DNA of 64,000 nt from Bacteroidota bacterium (GCA_030706745.1 JAUZNX010000002.1:434001-498000); one strand, 5' to 3'. Positions 26,790 to 35,290 are shown, counted from the first letter of the stretch. A program made the numbers and translations. The notes: a model not told the origin generated them from the sequence alone.

Positions 26790-28010
26790 TCAGTATGTTC
26801 CCCACTGAATTGGAATGACATCGACTTCGCTGCCAGCATCTAGTCTATCACGAGCGGCAGGGAAGACGACGAGGCAATCGGCTTTGGCCATGCTGGTCGT
26901 CATGTGAGACTCGCGACTCTCGAGAAGAACAATTCGCGGAAATTCGCCGGTCGTGTATTCTCGACAAGCCCGTACGAATTCCAGTCTTGAATCGGATTTC
27001 GTGAGCCGGGTAGCAAGAATTCCACGCACACTTCTATGCGTATTATGGTGCCCCATCATCTGGAGGATTGCAGGTCGTACGAAAAGTTGGTACGTCACCA
27101 TCACCGAAACCGGATTGCCCGGAAGTCCGAAGATATATTTGGTTTTGCCGGCCCGTCGCGCAGTGCCGAAGTAAATCGGCTTTCCGGGTTTCATGCTCAC
27201 TCGCCAGAAGATTTCCCGCACGCCATTCGACGTGCAAGCTTCTCTGACATAATCCCGCTCGCCAACGGACACGCCGCCGCTCACGATTACAATATCCGAT
27301 CGTTCGAGCGCCGTACGAATTGCCCGCGTGGTGCTTGCCAGATGATCGGCAACATGGTGCATGCGGATACTGGTAATGCCGAGTGCCTGCAAGGCGCCTT
27401 GAAGCGCGATCGAGTTCGAATCCCAGATCTCGCCGTGCTGAAGTGATGAACCGGGTGTGCGCAACTCATTGCCGGTGGTAATGATCGATACAATTGGACG
27501 TGCATAGACTTTGACTCGCGCATAGCCGGACGCGGCTAGTGTTTGTGCAACTGCGGGCGTGATGATCGTGTCTGATTCGAAAAGCTTCTCACCGCGATGC
27601 AATTCTCCTCCACGCGGACGAATATGGAGGCCGGGTGCGGGGTGTTTGTGAAACACGGCCTTATCACCCTGAATAGTAACGTCCTCCTGCATCACAATCG
27701 CATGTGCTCCCCGTGGTACAGGGGCGCCGGTAAAAATGCGTAGCGTGCGGCCATGCTTCAAAGCCTCGCGAGACGTTGTTCCGGCCTCGAGAATTCCGGA
27801 TACAGGAAGCGTCGGAAGTCCGCCTGCAAAATCATCAAGAGAGACGGCATAACCATCCACCGCCGAGACATCGAACCGAGGGCTGTCTGATTTTGCCGTG
27901 ACGCTTTTCGCGAGTGCGAGCCCGAGCGATTCCAGCAGTGGCAAATCGATGATCCGGCCGGGCTTCACGCACTCCGCGAGCAATCGCTGCGCTTCCTCTA
28001 ACGGTATCAT
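26790..28010 (-). CDS. moeA: Molybdopterin molybdenumtransferase MoeA
   Basis: 406 residues with all MoeA domains: N-terminal EEAQRLLAECVKPG, the early SPRFDVSAVDGYAV segment (~42-55), FTGAPVPRGAHAIVMQED (~92-109), and the MogA-like domain IVSIITTGNEL (~168-178) and DIVIVSGGVSVGERDYV (~233-249), followed by KPGKPIYFG, FGLPGNPVSVMV (~293-304) and a C-terminal barrel domain. MoeA inserts molybdate into adenylated molybdopterin. The start overlaps the end of the moaC-moaB gene by ATGA. Confidence 0.95.
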   Translation of the reverse strand: MIPLEEAQRLLAECVKPGRIIDLPLLESLGLALAKSVTAKSDSPRFDVSAVDGYAVSLDDFAGGLPTLPVSGILEAGTTSREALKHGRTLRIFTGAPVPRGAHAIVMQEDVTIQGDKAVFHKHPAPGLHIRPRGGELHRGEKLFESDTIITPAVAQTLAASGYARVKVYARPIVSIITTGNELRTPGSSLQHGEIWDSNSIALQGALQALGITSIRMHHVADHLASTTRAIRTALERSDIVIVSGGVSVGERDYVREACTSNGVREIFWRVSMKPGKPIYFGTARRAGKTKYIFGLPGNPVSVMVTYQLFVRPAILQMMGHHNTHRSVRGILATRLTKSDSRLEFVRACREYTTGEFPRIVLLESRESHMTTSMAKADCLVVFPAARDRLDAGSEVDVIPIQWGTY

Positions 28011-28951
28011 CGAGCTTCAGCGATGCTTCGGGATGTTGCTTCAATGTGATCTCCGCCACGGATCACGGTACATGCATGGAGTAAGGCGGGCAGAACAGCT
28101 GCAAGTGATTCGATCGCACCTCGTTCGGAGCCGGGCAGATTCACAATAACCGTGCGGCCCCGCTGCCCGACTATCGCGCGCGAGAGAGCTGCATGGGGGG
28201 TGCGCTCCGAGCCATAGCTGCGCATCAATTCGGCAAGACCGGGGATTTCGCGGTCAATGATCTGTCGCGTCGCCTCTGGCGTCACATCGCGTGGCCCAAG
28301 GCCCGTGCCGCCTGTTGTGAGCACAATGTCTAACCCTAGGCCGTCTGCATACGAGCGGAGCTTCTGGGCGATCGATAAGGTCTCATCCGGCAATACTGTA
28401 ATATCTTCAACATGGATGCCTTTCGAGCGGAGGCTGCCCGCAATCGCCTCGCCGGCGGTATCCCGCTTCGATCCGGCGGAAACGGTATCGGAAAGAACGA
28501 GAACTGCGGCCCGCAATGGGGGGCTGAACTGCTCCTTGAAATCCGACTTACCGCCCGACTTAAAATCCAATCGGACATTGTGAATCGCCAGATCTTCGTC
28601 GATCATTTTGAGCATGTCGTAGAGCGTGAGTGCTGCGACCATGACAGCCGTCATCGCTTCCATCTCGACGCCGGTTTTCCAGACGGCTTTTACTTCTGCC
28701 TGCACTTGAATCGAATCCTCAAGCACCGTGAACTCGATACCGACATAATCCAGGGGCAGTGGGTGGCAGTATGGGATAATGAGTTGGGTATTCTTTGCCG
28801 CTTGCGTTGCGGCGACGCGTGCGACCATGAGCGGATCGCCCTTCGGGACGCGGCCATCACGGATTGTCAAGATGGTATCAGGGTGCATCGTCACGAGTGC
28901 CGAAGCGCGTGCAGTTCGGAGCGTGGGGGACTTATGGGACGTGTCAATCAT
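28007..28951 (-). CDS. Fused MoaC-MoaB/MogA protein (cyclic pyranopterin synthase + molybdopterin adenylyltransferase)
   Basis: About 314 residues from the ATG at 28951; a TTG at 28972 overlapping moaA is an alternative start. The N-terminal MoaC domain (~1-150) has DGRVPKGDPLMVARVAATQA, PYCHPLPL and KTGVEMEAMTAV with KMIDEDLAIHNVRL. It turns 3',8-cyclo-GTP into cPMP. The C-terminal MoaB/MogA domain (~160-310) has AVLVLSDTVSAGSKRDTAG, VLTTGGTGLGPRDVTPEAT and NLPGSERGA; it adenylates molybdopterin before MoeA acts. This MoaCB fusion is known in several phyla. It brings an early and a late Moco step together, coupled to moeA and following moaA. Confidence 0.93.
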   Translation of the reverse strand: MIDTSHKSPTLRTARASALVTMHPDTILTIRDGRVPKGDPLMVARVAATQAAKNTQLIIPYCHPLPLDYVGIEFTVLEDSIQVQAEVKAVWKTGVEMEAMTAVMVAALTLYDMLKMIDEDLAIHNVRLDFKSGGKSDFKEQFSPPLRAAVLVLSDTVSAGSKRDTAGEAIAGSLRSKGIHVEDITVLPDETLSIAQKLRSYADGLGLDIVLTTGGTGLGPRDVTPEATRQIIDREIPGLAELMRSYGSERTPHAALSRAIVGQRGRTVIVNLPGSERGAIESLAAVLPALLHACTVIRGGDHIEATSRSIAEAR

Positions 28952-28961
28952 TGTGAGTCTC

Positions 28962-29984
28962 TCAGCCTCCAATGGAAATCATTTCGCGTGTGTTCAACTG
29001 AACGAGTTCTTGCGCCGATGGATGCTCCAACCATTTACTCTGCAATGCTGCATTGACCGCCGAGGCAATCGCTGCAGAATTCGCCCCACTTTGCAGCATC
29101 TTGCGCAGATTGAGTCCATCCTGACCGAACAAACACGTGCGAAGCATTCCGTCGGCAGTCAGCCGAAGCCGGCCGCACTCGGCACATGATGGATCAGAAA
29201 CGGTTGTGATAAATCCAATACGAAACCCGGCAGATCGAACATCGAATGATCGTGCTGGTCCTGACCTGCCCGGTGCCGGCGCTGCTGCTTCGAGTACATA
29301 CTCGCTTTGAATCTGCGAAAGCATTTCGCTCCACGGAACACATTGAGCCTCGACCCAGGCATTGCCGGGAAACGGCATATACTCGATAAATCGTACTTCG
29401 AGCGCTGGTCCACCCGCACTCAGGTCCGCCAACTCTTTACCAAACCGGACAAAGTCAAGCAGTTCGTCATCATTGATTCCGCGCATAACGACCATGTTCA
29501 ATTTCACCGAACGAAAACTGCGTCCATTCGAGCGAAACTTGACTGCGGCGTGGATCGCTTGCTGAACTTCCTCGCTCGAATCGCGGCCGGTGATGGTATG
29601 AAATCGCTCGGCGCGAAGCGTATCGAGACTGATATTCAACTGATGAACGCCATGACTCCAAAGCATTGGCAGGTGCTCTTCGAGCAACATCCCATTCGTT
29701 GAAAGCGCTAGCTCCGGCGATCCCTCAATGCGTGCAAGCTGCTCAAACAGCGTATTGACGCCGTGTCGAACAAGTGGTTCGCCGCCGGTGATTCGGATCT
29801 TTCGCACGCCGATCTGAACGAAGATCTCTGCAAGAGATGCTATTTCCGAAAGCGTGAGTAATTCTGCATGTGGACCCAGTGGAAGGCCCTCCTCCGGCAT
29901 GCAATACGTGCAACGAAAATTGCATCTGTCGGTGATGGCAATTCGCAAATAGTCGTGGACGCGGCCGTATTGGTCGATAAGCAT
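28962..29984 (-). CDS. moaA: GTP 3',8-cyclase MoaA (radical SAM)
   Basis: 340 residues. The N-terminal radical-SAM cluster motif is CNFRCTYC (C21, C25, C28), followed by GGEPLVRHG (~65-73). The C-terminal GTP-binding cluster has C267, C270 and C284 (SCAECGRLRL ... MLRTC). It ends with the conserved double glycine (ISIGG) needed for activity. It starts Moco synthesis from GTP and feeds the MoaC domain encoded next. It is the first gene of the minus-strand run moaA - moaCB - moeA - tauE-like, divergent from moaD-moaE. Confidence 0.95.
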   Translation of the reverse strand: MLIDQYGRVHDYLRIAITDRCNFRCTYCMPEEGLPLGPHAELLTLSEIASLAEIFVQIGVRKIRITGGEPLVRHGVNTLFEQLARIEGSPELALSTNGMLLEEHLPMLWSHGVHQLNISLDTLRAERFHTITGRDSSEEVQQAIHAAVKFRSNGRSFRSVKLNMVVMRGINDDELLDFVRFGKELADLSAGGPALEVRFIEYMPFPGNAWVEAQCVPWSEMLSQIQSEYVLEAAAPAPGRSGPARSFDVRSAGFRIGFITTVSDPSCAECGRLRLTADGMLRTCLFGQDGLNLRKMLQSGANSAAIASAVNAALQSKWLEHPSAQELVQLNTREMISIGG

Positions 29985-30014
29985 AGGTCGAGCAAAATGA
30001 CCAACATGGCCCAG

Positions 30015-30056
30015 GAATGAATAATTGAGAATTTAGAATGAAGATTTTGGAGTTTC
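30015..30056. repeat. Degenerate heptad array between moaA and moaD
   Basis: Period-7 units GAATGAA, TAATTGA, GAATTTA, GAATGAA, GATTTTG, GAGTTTC. It lies in the 105-base divergent promoter region. Confidence 0.6.
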
Positions 30057-30089
30057 CAGCAGAGACGATTCCAGTAGCAGACCACACCC

Positions 30090-30335
30090 GTGACCATCGA
30101 CGTTCATTTTTACTCCATTTCCAGAGATATCGCCGGACAGCCCGCGCGGCAAATCGCCGTGCCCGAAGGTTCGACCCTCGCCGATGCGCTCGATGTCTTG
30201 TTTCGGGAAGTCCCGGCCCTCGCCGATATTCGAGGCGCCTGCCTCTATGCCGTCGGCACCAGCTACGCCACGATGAAGAGAGCGCTGGCCGCCGGCGAAG
30301 TCATTTCCATCATTCCACCCATGCAAGGCGGATGA
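30090..30335 (+). CDS. moaD: Molybdopterin synthase sulfur carrier subunit MoaD
   Basis: 81 residues from a GTG start. Ubiquitin-like fold: IDVHFYSISRDIAGQPA, a middle GSTLADALDVLFREVPAL, and the C-terminal IIPPMQGG whose terminal Gly-Gly is adenylated and thiocarboxylated. It hands sulfur to cPMP in complex with MoaE, encoded 53 bases downstream. No ATG alternative fits the family length. Confidence 0.93.
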   Translation: MTIDVHFYSISRDIAGQPARQIAVPEGSTLADALDVLFREVPALADIRGACLYAVGTSYATMKRALAAGEVISIIPPMQGG

Positions 30336-30388
30336 GCGGAGTCCCGGCTTTGCGCAAGAACAACTATCTATCAGAGAATTGAAGCGTG

Positions 30389-30766
30389 ATGACCAAACCC
30401 TATATTGATGTCGTCGAGCGGGCGATCGAACCGCCGAGCACGGTAACCCAAGCCGGCGCGGTGGTCGAGTTTTCCGGAGTCGTACGCGATTCCGAGGACG
30501 CCATCAGAATTGAGGGGATCGAATACGAAGCATTTCGGGACATGGCCATTGCGGAATTGCATCGAATCGCTATCGAACTCATGGAAAAATACGACCTCCT
30601 GGAATTGGTCTGCATTCATCGCGTCGGATTTGTGCCCAAGCACCAGGCCGCAGTGTACGTGCGCACCGCAGCCACCCACCGCAACGAGGCCTACCGCGCC
30701 AACATCGAGTGCATCGACCAACTCAAACGACGCGTGCCCATCTGGAAACACCCGCGACTGCAATGA
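30389..30766 (+). CDS. moaE: Molybdopterin synthase catalytic subunit MoaE
   Basis: 125 residues from ATG 30389 (a GTG directly before it, 30386, is equally possible). MoaE signature: GAVVEFSGVVRD (~23-34), GIEYEAFRDMAIAEL (~42-56), VCIHRVGFVPKHQAAVYV (~74-91) and the active-site segment ATHRNEAYRANIECIDQLKR with VPIWK (~94-121). It forms the MoaD2E2 complex that inserts the dithiolene sulfurs. Its stop codon TGA is part of the first heptad of the array 30762-30817. Confidence 0.95.
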   Translation: MTKPYIDVVERAIEPPSTVTQAGAVVEFSGVVRDSEDAIRIEGIEYEAFRDMAIAELHRIAIELMEKYDLLELVCIHRVGFVPKHQAAVYVRTAATHRNEAYRANIECIDQLKRRVPIWKHPRLQ

Positions 30767-30857
30767 CGAAGGATGAACGACGAATGATGAATGACGAATG
30801 ACGAATGACGAATGACGAAGGGGCGCCGATTCATATTTCATACTTCATATTTCATAT
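30762..30857. repeat. Two heptad repeat arrays between convergent moaE and tRNA-Leu
   Basis: Array one, 30762-30817, is eight exact-length 7-bp units: AATGACG, AAGGATG, AACGACG, AATGATG, then AATGACG four times. The first unit contains the moaE stop. Array two, 30830-30857, is four units TTCATAT, TTCATAC, TTCATAT, TTCATAT and a T-run. The second is roughly complementary to the first (ATGAA core), so the pair could fold. It ends 11 bases from the 3' end of the minus-strand tRNA. Confidence 0.9.
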
Positions 30858-30868
30858 TTTCCCAACCG

Positions 30869-30951
30869 TGCCCTCGCCCGGACTCGAACCGGGACGGCCT
30901 TGCGACCAACAGATTTTAAGTCTGTTGCGGCTACCATTACGCCACGAGGGC
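30869..30951 (-). tRNA. tRNA-Leu (anticodon TAA)
   Basis: Read on the minus strand: acceptor arm GCCCTCG / CGAGGGC (7 bp), D-arm with AATGGTAG, anticodon stem CAGA/TCTG with loop CTTAAAA giving anticodon TAA, a long class II variable arm (TTGGTCGCAAGGCCG) as expected for Leu, and T-arm CCCGG TTCGAGT CCGGG. The discriminator base is A; CCA is not encoded. It reads UUA/UUG codons. Confidence 0.95.
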
Positions 30952-31072
30952 GGCACGGCGCTACTGCGCGCTCCGACTGGTAAACGCAGAGCCGCACAGC
31001 AACCATGATCGGCCCTCTAACGTTGCCACGACATCTTTTGTCTTTCCCTTCTTCCATGAGATCGGTTCTCCC

Positions 31073-31954
31073 ATGAGATCGGCAATGATCTTCGGTAGCT
31101 GCATCGCGCTCCTCATCCTGACCGATGCGCGGAATGCCTATTCCCAGGTCTTTGCGCCCGATGCACCGATGGCACCACGCGCCCTCGCACTCGCCGGGAG
31201 CAATATCGCCGATGCGACCGACCCCACTGATCTGAACCCTGCCAGCTCTACCGACACCGATTCCCGATGCGCAGCCGGTTTCCTACCCGCGCCGAACAAT
31301 CTTGAACGCAGCTGGACCGCCATGGCCAGTGGACGATGGATGCCGGTCGCCCGCGATGCCATTGCCGCAGACTTCTCTCGGTTTCAGTATCAGGATGTCT
31401 TTGCCCGGCAGCAAGTTGGGCTGACCCTCTCTCATATGTTCCCTATTGGCGCACGAGACACCGGAACTTCCGAAAATGAATCCAGGGCTGCACGCAGGGC
31501 CAGTGCGGGTCTGCGACTGCGATATTCAGACTTGAGCTTTGGCCAGAATTACCTTCCGATTTCCGAGCTTTCCGCCGACGCCGGAGCGACGTTCGATATT
31601 ACACCCGATCTTCGAGGTGCGGCAGTGGTGTCGCATCTCGTGAGCTTGTACAAGAATCAGGATGTCGAAACTCAACCGCGGACAGGCTATCTCGCACTGA
31701 CATATCATTCGAGCGAAGAACTCACGCTCCATGTGGCCGTGAAGTCGCCGGAAGGAGAAACCACTTCGGTCCTGGCGGGTATCGAATATCTCCTCAACCG
31801 ATATCTTACATTCCGGATCGGAACCGAGACCGCGACCGGTGTCATTGGTGGCGGTATTGGGTTACACTATTCCTCCATGCAATTCGATTTCGCAATCATG
31901 CGGCATCCCGATCTTGGAAGCACATTTGGCTTCGGTATCATCTGCGGACAGTGA
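31073..31954 (+). CDS. Predicted outer-membrane beta-barrel protein (PorV/PorQ-like style)
   Basis: 293 residues with a signal peptide (~1-24, ending NAYSQ). Mature start VFAPDAPMAPRALALAGSNIADATDPTDLNPAS is typical of Bacteroidota barrels of the UPF0164/PorV/PorQ kind, where 'GG/GN.A....A...NPA' opens the barrel. The rest is alternating amphipathic strands, ending on GSTFGFGIICG. PorV shuttles T9SS cargo at the outer membrane, but this is a general resemblance and no specific assignment is made. It overlaps the next gene by GTGA and so is translationally coupled to it. Confidence 0.65.
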   Translation: MRSAMIFGSCIALLILTDARNAYSQVFAPDAPMAPRALALAGSNIADATDPTDLNPASSTDTDSRCAAGFLPAPNNLERSWTAMASGRWMPVARDAIAADFSRFQYQDVFARQQVGLTLSHMFPIGARDTGTSENESRAARRASAGLRLRYSDLSFGQNYLPISELSADAGATFDITPDLRGAAVVSHLVSLYKNQDVETQPRTGYLALTYHSSEELTLHVAVKSPEGETTSVLAGIEYLLNRYLTFRIGTETATGVIGGGIGLHYSSMQFDFAIMRHPDLGSTFGFGIICGQ

Positions 31955-33957
31955 CTTGGTTCTCCAGGAGATCTTCGAAGATCTCAACCGGTTGTTTTTT
32001 CTTCGCGCTTATTTCGTTACCGGCGTGGCAAGTCTGCGCACAATCGAAACTCCTCCCCGAAGCGCGCGATAGCGGGCAGACGGCGGCGGAGGCCGCTCAA
32101 ATCCTCGGTCAGCCCGGTGGATCCGAGTTCGATCCCGAAGAAATCTTAGAATATCTCGACGATCCGCCAACGTCCGGTAGCGGAATTCAGGCAATCCATA
32201 ACGAGCCTGATATGACTTGGCCAAAAGCCCTGCGACGACAAAGAGCGAACGCGAAGTATAGTATACCGCAGTCTGCATCGGACTCGGTCATGCATTGCTC
32301 TCTCCGATCACGTGCAGAGAGTTCGATCGCACCAGAATCTGAGCAAGGATTTCAAAGTGGTGTGTATCTCGGCTCGCCTGATGATTTCTATACGCGGGCC
32401 GGCATTCGTACAAGCGCCGTGAATGCCGCCCTCATGCAGCGCAAGAAAGCATGGGAGCCCAAGTTCACGGACCGGCTTGGTGGCTTCGCTGAACTCCGCC
32501 AAGCCATTCCAATCTCCAATTCAATTCGGGTGGAGCGGCTCGTGGCGGGGGATTATGCTCTTGCCTTTGGCACCGGCCTTCTCTTTGGTGGTGGTGCCAG
32601 CGGAAGCAGGAGCAGCGCAGCAGCCTCCTCGGCGGAACCGCGAGCGTTTGGTGTTCGCGGAACCCTCGGCACCGATCCGAGTCATGCCCTCCGTGGTGCT
32701 GCCGCACAATTTGCGATTGGATCGCCTGGATCGATGACGACTCGTCTTCTTCTCTTCGGATCGAATCGGCAAATTGATTCACGTGTATCGAGTGATACAA
32801 TTCAAACCATTTATACAAGCACAAACCACCGCACGATAGACGAACTCGCTCTTAAGAACACTTCATCGCTACAGTTGAGCGGCATTCGTGCAAGTGTGTC
32901 CACCACCGATACCGAGGCATTCTATATTTCCGCGGGGCTCACTGCATTCGATGCGCGATATGACCATCCCTATAATGGAACCCCGAGCATTCCCTTTGTT
33001 GGTCGCGCCGTCGATGCACTCGGCTCAGACATTCTGGCTGTCGCGAAGACCTGGTCAAGCCATATCGAAGCAGCACTTACAGCCAATGATACGAGCAAGG
33101 CACTTCTGCTTTCGGCATCCGGCATTCTTCAGCCATCAACTACAACGGCGATCTCTGTGCTGTACTATCATCTGCCGTACGGAAGTGTCTCACCGTTTGG
33201 CGAGATCTCTGGCACAAGCACGTTAGCGCTTTCAAATGCCGATGTTTTGTATACTGGCATCGAGTTTGCGATCATCCCCGGTCTGCTTCGAGTCTCATCG
33301 TATGCTGAGATTTCATCCGCACTATTGCCGGTCTCGGACATTTTTGGGCGGCGTCGAAGCGATTATCAATGCGCGGCATATTTGAGATTGCCAACGAGTA
33401 GGTTCGATGCCGCTTTCATCGTTCGGCGTGTTAACCGTTCAGCAGTTTCCTCGACAGTTCTCGATTCTGATCTATCCAGGCTTGCAACGTCCTCTGGCAG
33501 TGCGACGAATATCCGATTCGAGGCCGCCTACGCAGCAACGGCGGCCATTACCTTAACGGCACGATACGAGCATGTTGGAGTAGTGAGTCCCGTGGCGTCA
33601 GGCAATTCCACACATGCTGAGAGCGGCTGGCTTGGTCGCGCTGAAGTTGTGATGCACTCACTGAGCGGAAAATTCAAACTCGCACTGAGCGCCGCGCGGT
33701 TCGGGACGGACTCGTATGCTTCCGCTTTATACATCTACGAAACGAGGACACCCGGTACTGGAGGCGTCCTACTCCTGGATGGTCGGGGTTACCGGATTTC
33801 CGGACGGTCAACGTTGACTACGTGGCGGTCCATTGACATATCTGTGGAAGCAGGGGAGACGCTGTACGATGGAGTCCGTATACTGGGGAGCGGCCTCGCA
33901 TCGTATGCGGGCCGCTCTTCCGGAGACATTACCTGCCAGCTCGATCTGGCTTTCTAA
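31951..33957 (+). CDS. Large predicted outer-membrane protein, function unknown
   Basis: 668 residues from a GTG start that overlaps the previous stop codon. A signal peptide is likely (FFFALISLPAWQVCAQ, ~17-32). The mature N-terminus has an acidic segment EFDPEEILEYLDDPP (~60-74) that resembles the leader of a Bacteroidota helix-hairpin-helix/outer-membrane family, but no helix-hairpin-helix repeats follow. The remainder is rich in amphipathic strands with aromatic belts, consistent with a big barrel, ending in DITCQLDLAF with a terminal Phe as in many barrel proteins. The coupling suggests it works with the barrel protein encoded just before. Confidence 0.6.
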   Translation: MTWFSRRSSKISTGCFFFALISLPAWQVCAQSKLLPEARDSGQTAAEAAQILGQPGGSEFDPEEILEYLDDPPTSGSGIQAIHNEPDMTWPKALRRQRANAKYSIPQSASDSVMHCSLRSRAESSIAPESEQGFQSGVYLGSPDDFYTRAGIRTSAVNAALMQRKKAWEPKFTDRLGGFAELRQAIPISNSIRVERLVAGDYALAFGTGLLFGGGASGSRSSAAASSAEPRAFGVRGTLGTDPSHALRGAAAQFAIGSPGSMTTRLLLFGSNRQIDSRVSSDTIQTIYTSTNHRTIDELALKNTSSLQLSGIRASVSTTDTEAFYISAGLTAFDARYDHPYNGTPSIPFVGRAVDALGSDILAVAKTWSSHIEAALTANDTSKALLLSASGILQPSTTTAISVLYYHLPYGSVSPFGEISGTSTLALSNADVLYTGIEFAIIPGLLRVSSYAEISSALLPVSDIFGRRRSDYQCAAYLRLPTSRFDAAFIVRRVNRSAVSSTVLDSDLSRLATSSGSATNIRFEAAYAATAAITLTARYEHVGVVSPVASGNSTHAESGWLGRAEVVMHSLSGKFKLALSAARFGTDSYASALYIYETRTPGTGGVLLLDGRGYRISGRSTLTTWRSIDISVEAGETLYDGVRILGSGLASYAGRSSGDITCQLDLAF

Positions 33958-33967
33958 CTCTGCTGGC

Positions 33968-34573
33968 TTATTTTTCAGCGACGAGTGGCGCGAGCTCCTT
34001 TTCGATGACAGGCCTCTGCCTCATGCCAATAAAGGTGGAGCGAATGACGCCCTTGCGGTCGATAAAGTAGGTGACCGGGATAGAACTCATTTCGCCGTAG
34101 CTTGCGACGACCTTCCCGGCGGCGTCCGGCAGCAAAATGGGATAGGAGAACCCATGCGAGGCGACCCACGGCTTGACCTTCGGAAGTCCTTCATCATCGA
34201 GCGCGATGCCGAGGAACTGGACGCCCTGGGGCGCGAGCTGCTTTTGGAGTTCGATGAAATCGGGAATCTCCTTGCGGCACGGCGGGCACCAGGTTGCCCA
34301 AAAGTTGAGCACGACAACTTTTCCGCGATAATCGGAAAGATGATGGACGTTTCCATCAAGATCTTTCAGTTCGAAGTCAGGTGCGGGCCTCGGGGCCTGC
34401 GCGGCAGTATCCATGGTCTCGGCGGCGTCTCGTGTCGCGGCGTCTCGTGTTGCCGCTCGGGCGGAATCCGGCAGCAGGTCTTGCGAGGAGCTGAGTTTGT
34501 AGACCGCGAAGGAGGCGGCAAGCGCCAGGCCGACCACGATAGGAACAAAGAGTGCTGAGCGTCGAGATGCCAT
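33968..34573 (-). CDS. TlpA/ResA-like membrane-anchored thiol-disulfide oxidoreductase
   Basis: 201 residues. An N-terminal membrane anchor (~8-25) precedes a linker with a doubled AATRD unit (from a 15-bp tandem duplication). Then comes the thioredoxin domain: PDFELKDLDGNVHHLSDYRGK (in parts, ~65-85), VVLNFWATWCPPCRKE with the active site WCPPC (~95-99), and the cis-Pro region SSIPVTYFIDRKG (~165-177). It faces the periplasm and probably reduces disulfides, for instance in cytochrome c maturation. It stands alone, convergent with the barrel operon. Confidence 0.9.
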   Translation of the reverse strand: MASRRSALFVPIVVGLALAASFAVYKLSSSQDLLPDSARAATRDAATRDAAETMDTAAQAPRPAPDFELKDLDGNVHHLSDYRGKVVVLNFWATWCPPCRKEIPDFIELQKQLAPQGVQFLGIALDDEGLPKVKPWVASHGFSYPILLPDAAGKVVASYGEMSSIPVTYFIDRKGVIRSTFIGMRQRPVIEKELAPLVAEK

Positions 34574-34861
34574 AAAAGAAGTTCAAAAATGAAATATGCC
34601 GAGCGCCATCGCTGGCAACAACCGTGACAATCGGTATAATATAGGAACGGAAGAGATAATTCCACAGGGACTCGTGCCAGGCGGACGGGGATTGACTGAG
34701 AATCGCTGGCCCGCCACGGGTGTGATTGGCTGTCTGCTGCTGGAGCGGCCCAGAACGCACTTTAGGCCTTTTGGCTTTGTTCGCAGGTGCCGTGTGTATG
34801 AGAAATCTGTCACTCGGTCACCATTCAGACCATCTTCAAAACCAACCAGAACCGATCAGTC

Positions 34862-35290
34862 ATGCCTTGTCGTCCGAATCGCCGTTCGCGATCACTCACG
34901 ATCTCTTTTTCCGCACTCTCCTTTGTACCCCTATTGCTGCTGCTCTGCTCGTGTGGCAGTACACAGCAGCCGTATCACGGCTTTCCGGATCAGAGCTCGC
35001 TCGATACGAAGGACGCGTATGTCATCCGTGAATCGGTCGGCGGCGCACTCGATCCGACGAGACTGGCACAAGATGGGCAGGCCTACGCGCATCACAACAT
35101 TGCATACAATCAGATCGAGGAAGGATACTACCGCTGGGGCCAGCAGCTTTACGGGCTTGGCTACCGCGATGGCTATTATGTCCGCGATCTCGCGCCGCGC
35201 GCCTTTAAGCACGAGTTACTTGACACCTACGATCATGCGATCGCAACGGGATTTGAGGATGCCAGCAAACAATCCACTCCCGCAAACTAA
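34862..35290 (+). CDS. Small putative lipoprotein, unknown function
   Basis: 142 residues. Basic start MPCRPNRRSRS, hydrophobic segment FSALSFVPLLLLLCSC with a lipobox-like LCSC (~28-32). Mature part is hydrophilic and Tyr/Gly-rich (YNQIEEGYYRWGQQLYGLGYRDGYY), with no known domain. The stop overlaps the start of the TPR gene (TAATG). The 288-base gap upstream (34574-34861) shows only AT-rich stretches and no supported gene. Confidence 0.55.
   Translation: MPCRPNRRSRSLTISFSALSFVPLLLLLCSCGSTQQPYHGFPDQSSLDTKDAYVIRESVGGALDPTRLAQDGQAYAHHNIAYNQIEEGYYRWGQQLYGLGYRDGYYVRDLAPRAFKHELLDTYDHAIATGFEDASKQSTPAN

Noticed and set aside
30371-30841. Minus-strand frame with RHSSFVIRHSSFVVH repeats
   Set aside because: These residues are a translation of the heptad DNA array and the frame is antisense to moaE; not a protein.
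30762-30857. Repeat arrays as a CRISPR
   Set aside because: Units are 7 bp with no spacers of constant length, and no cas genes are near.
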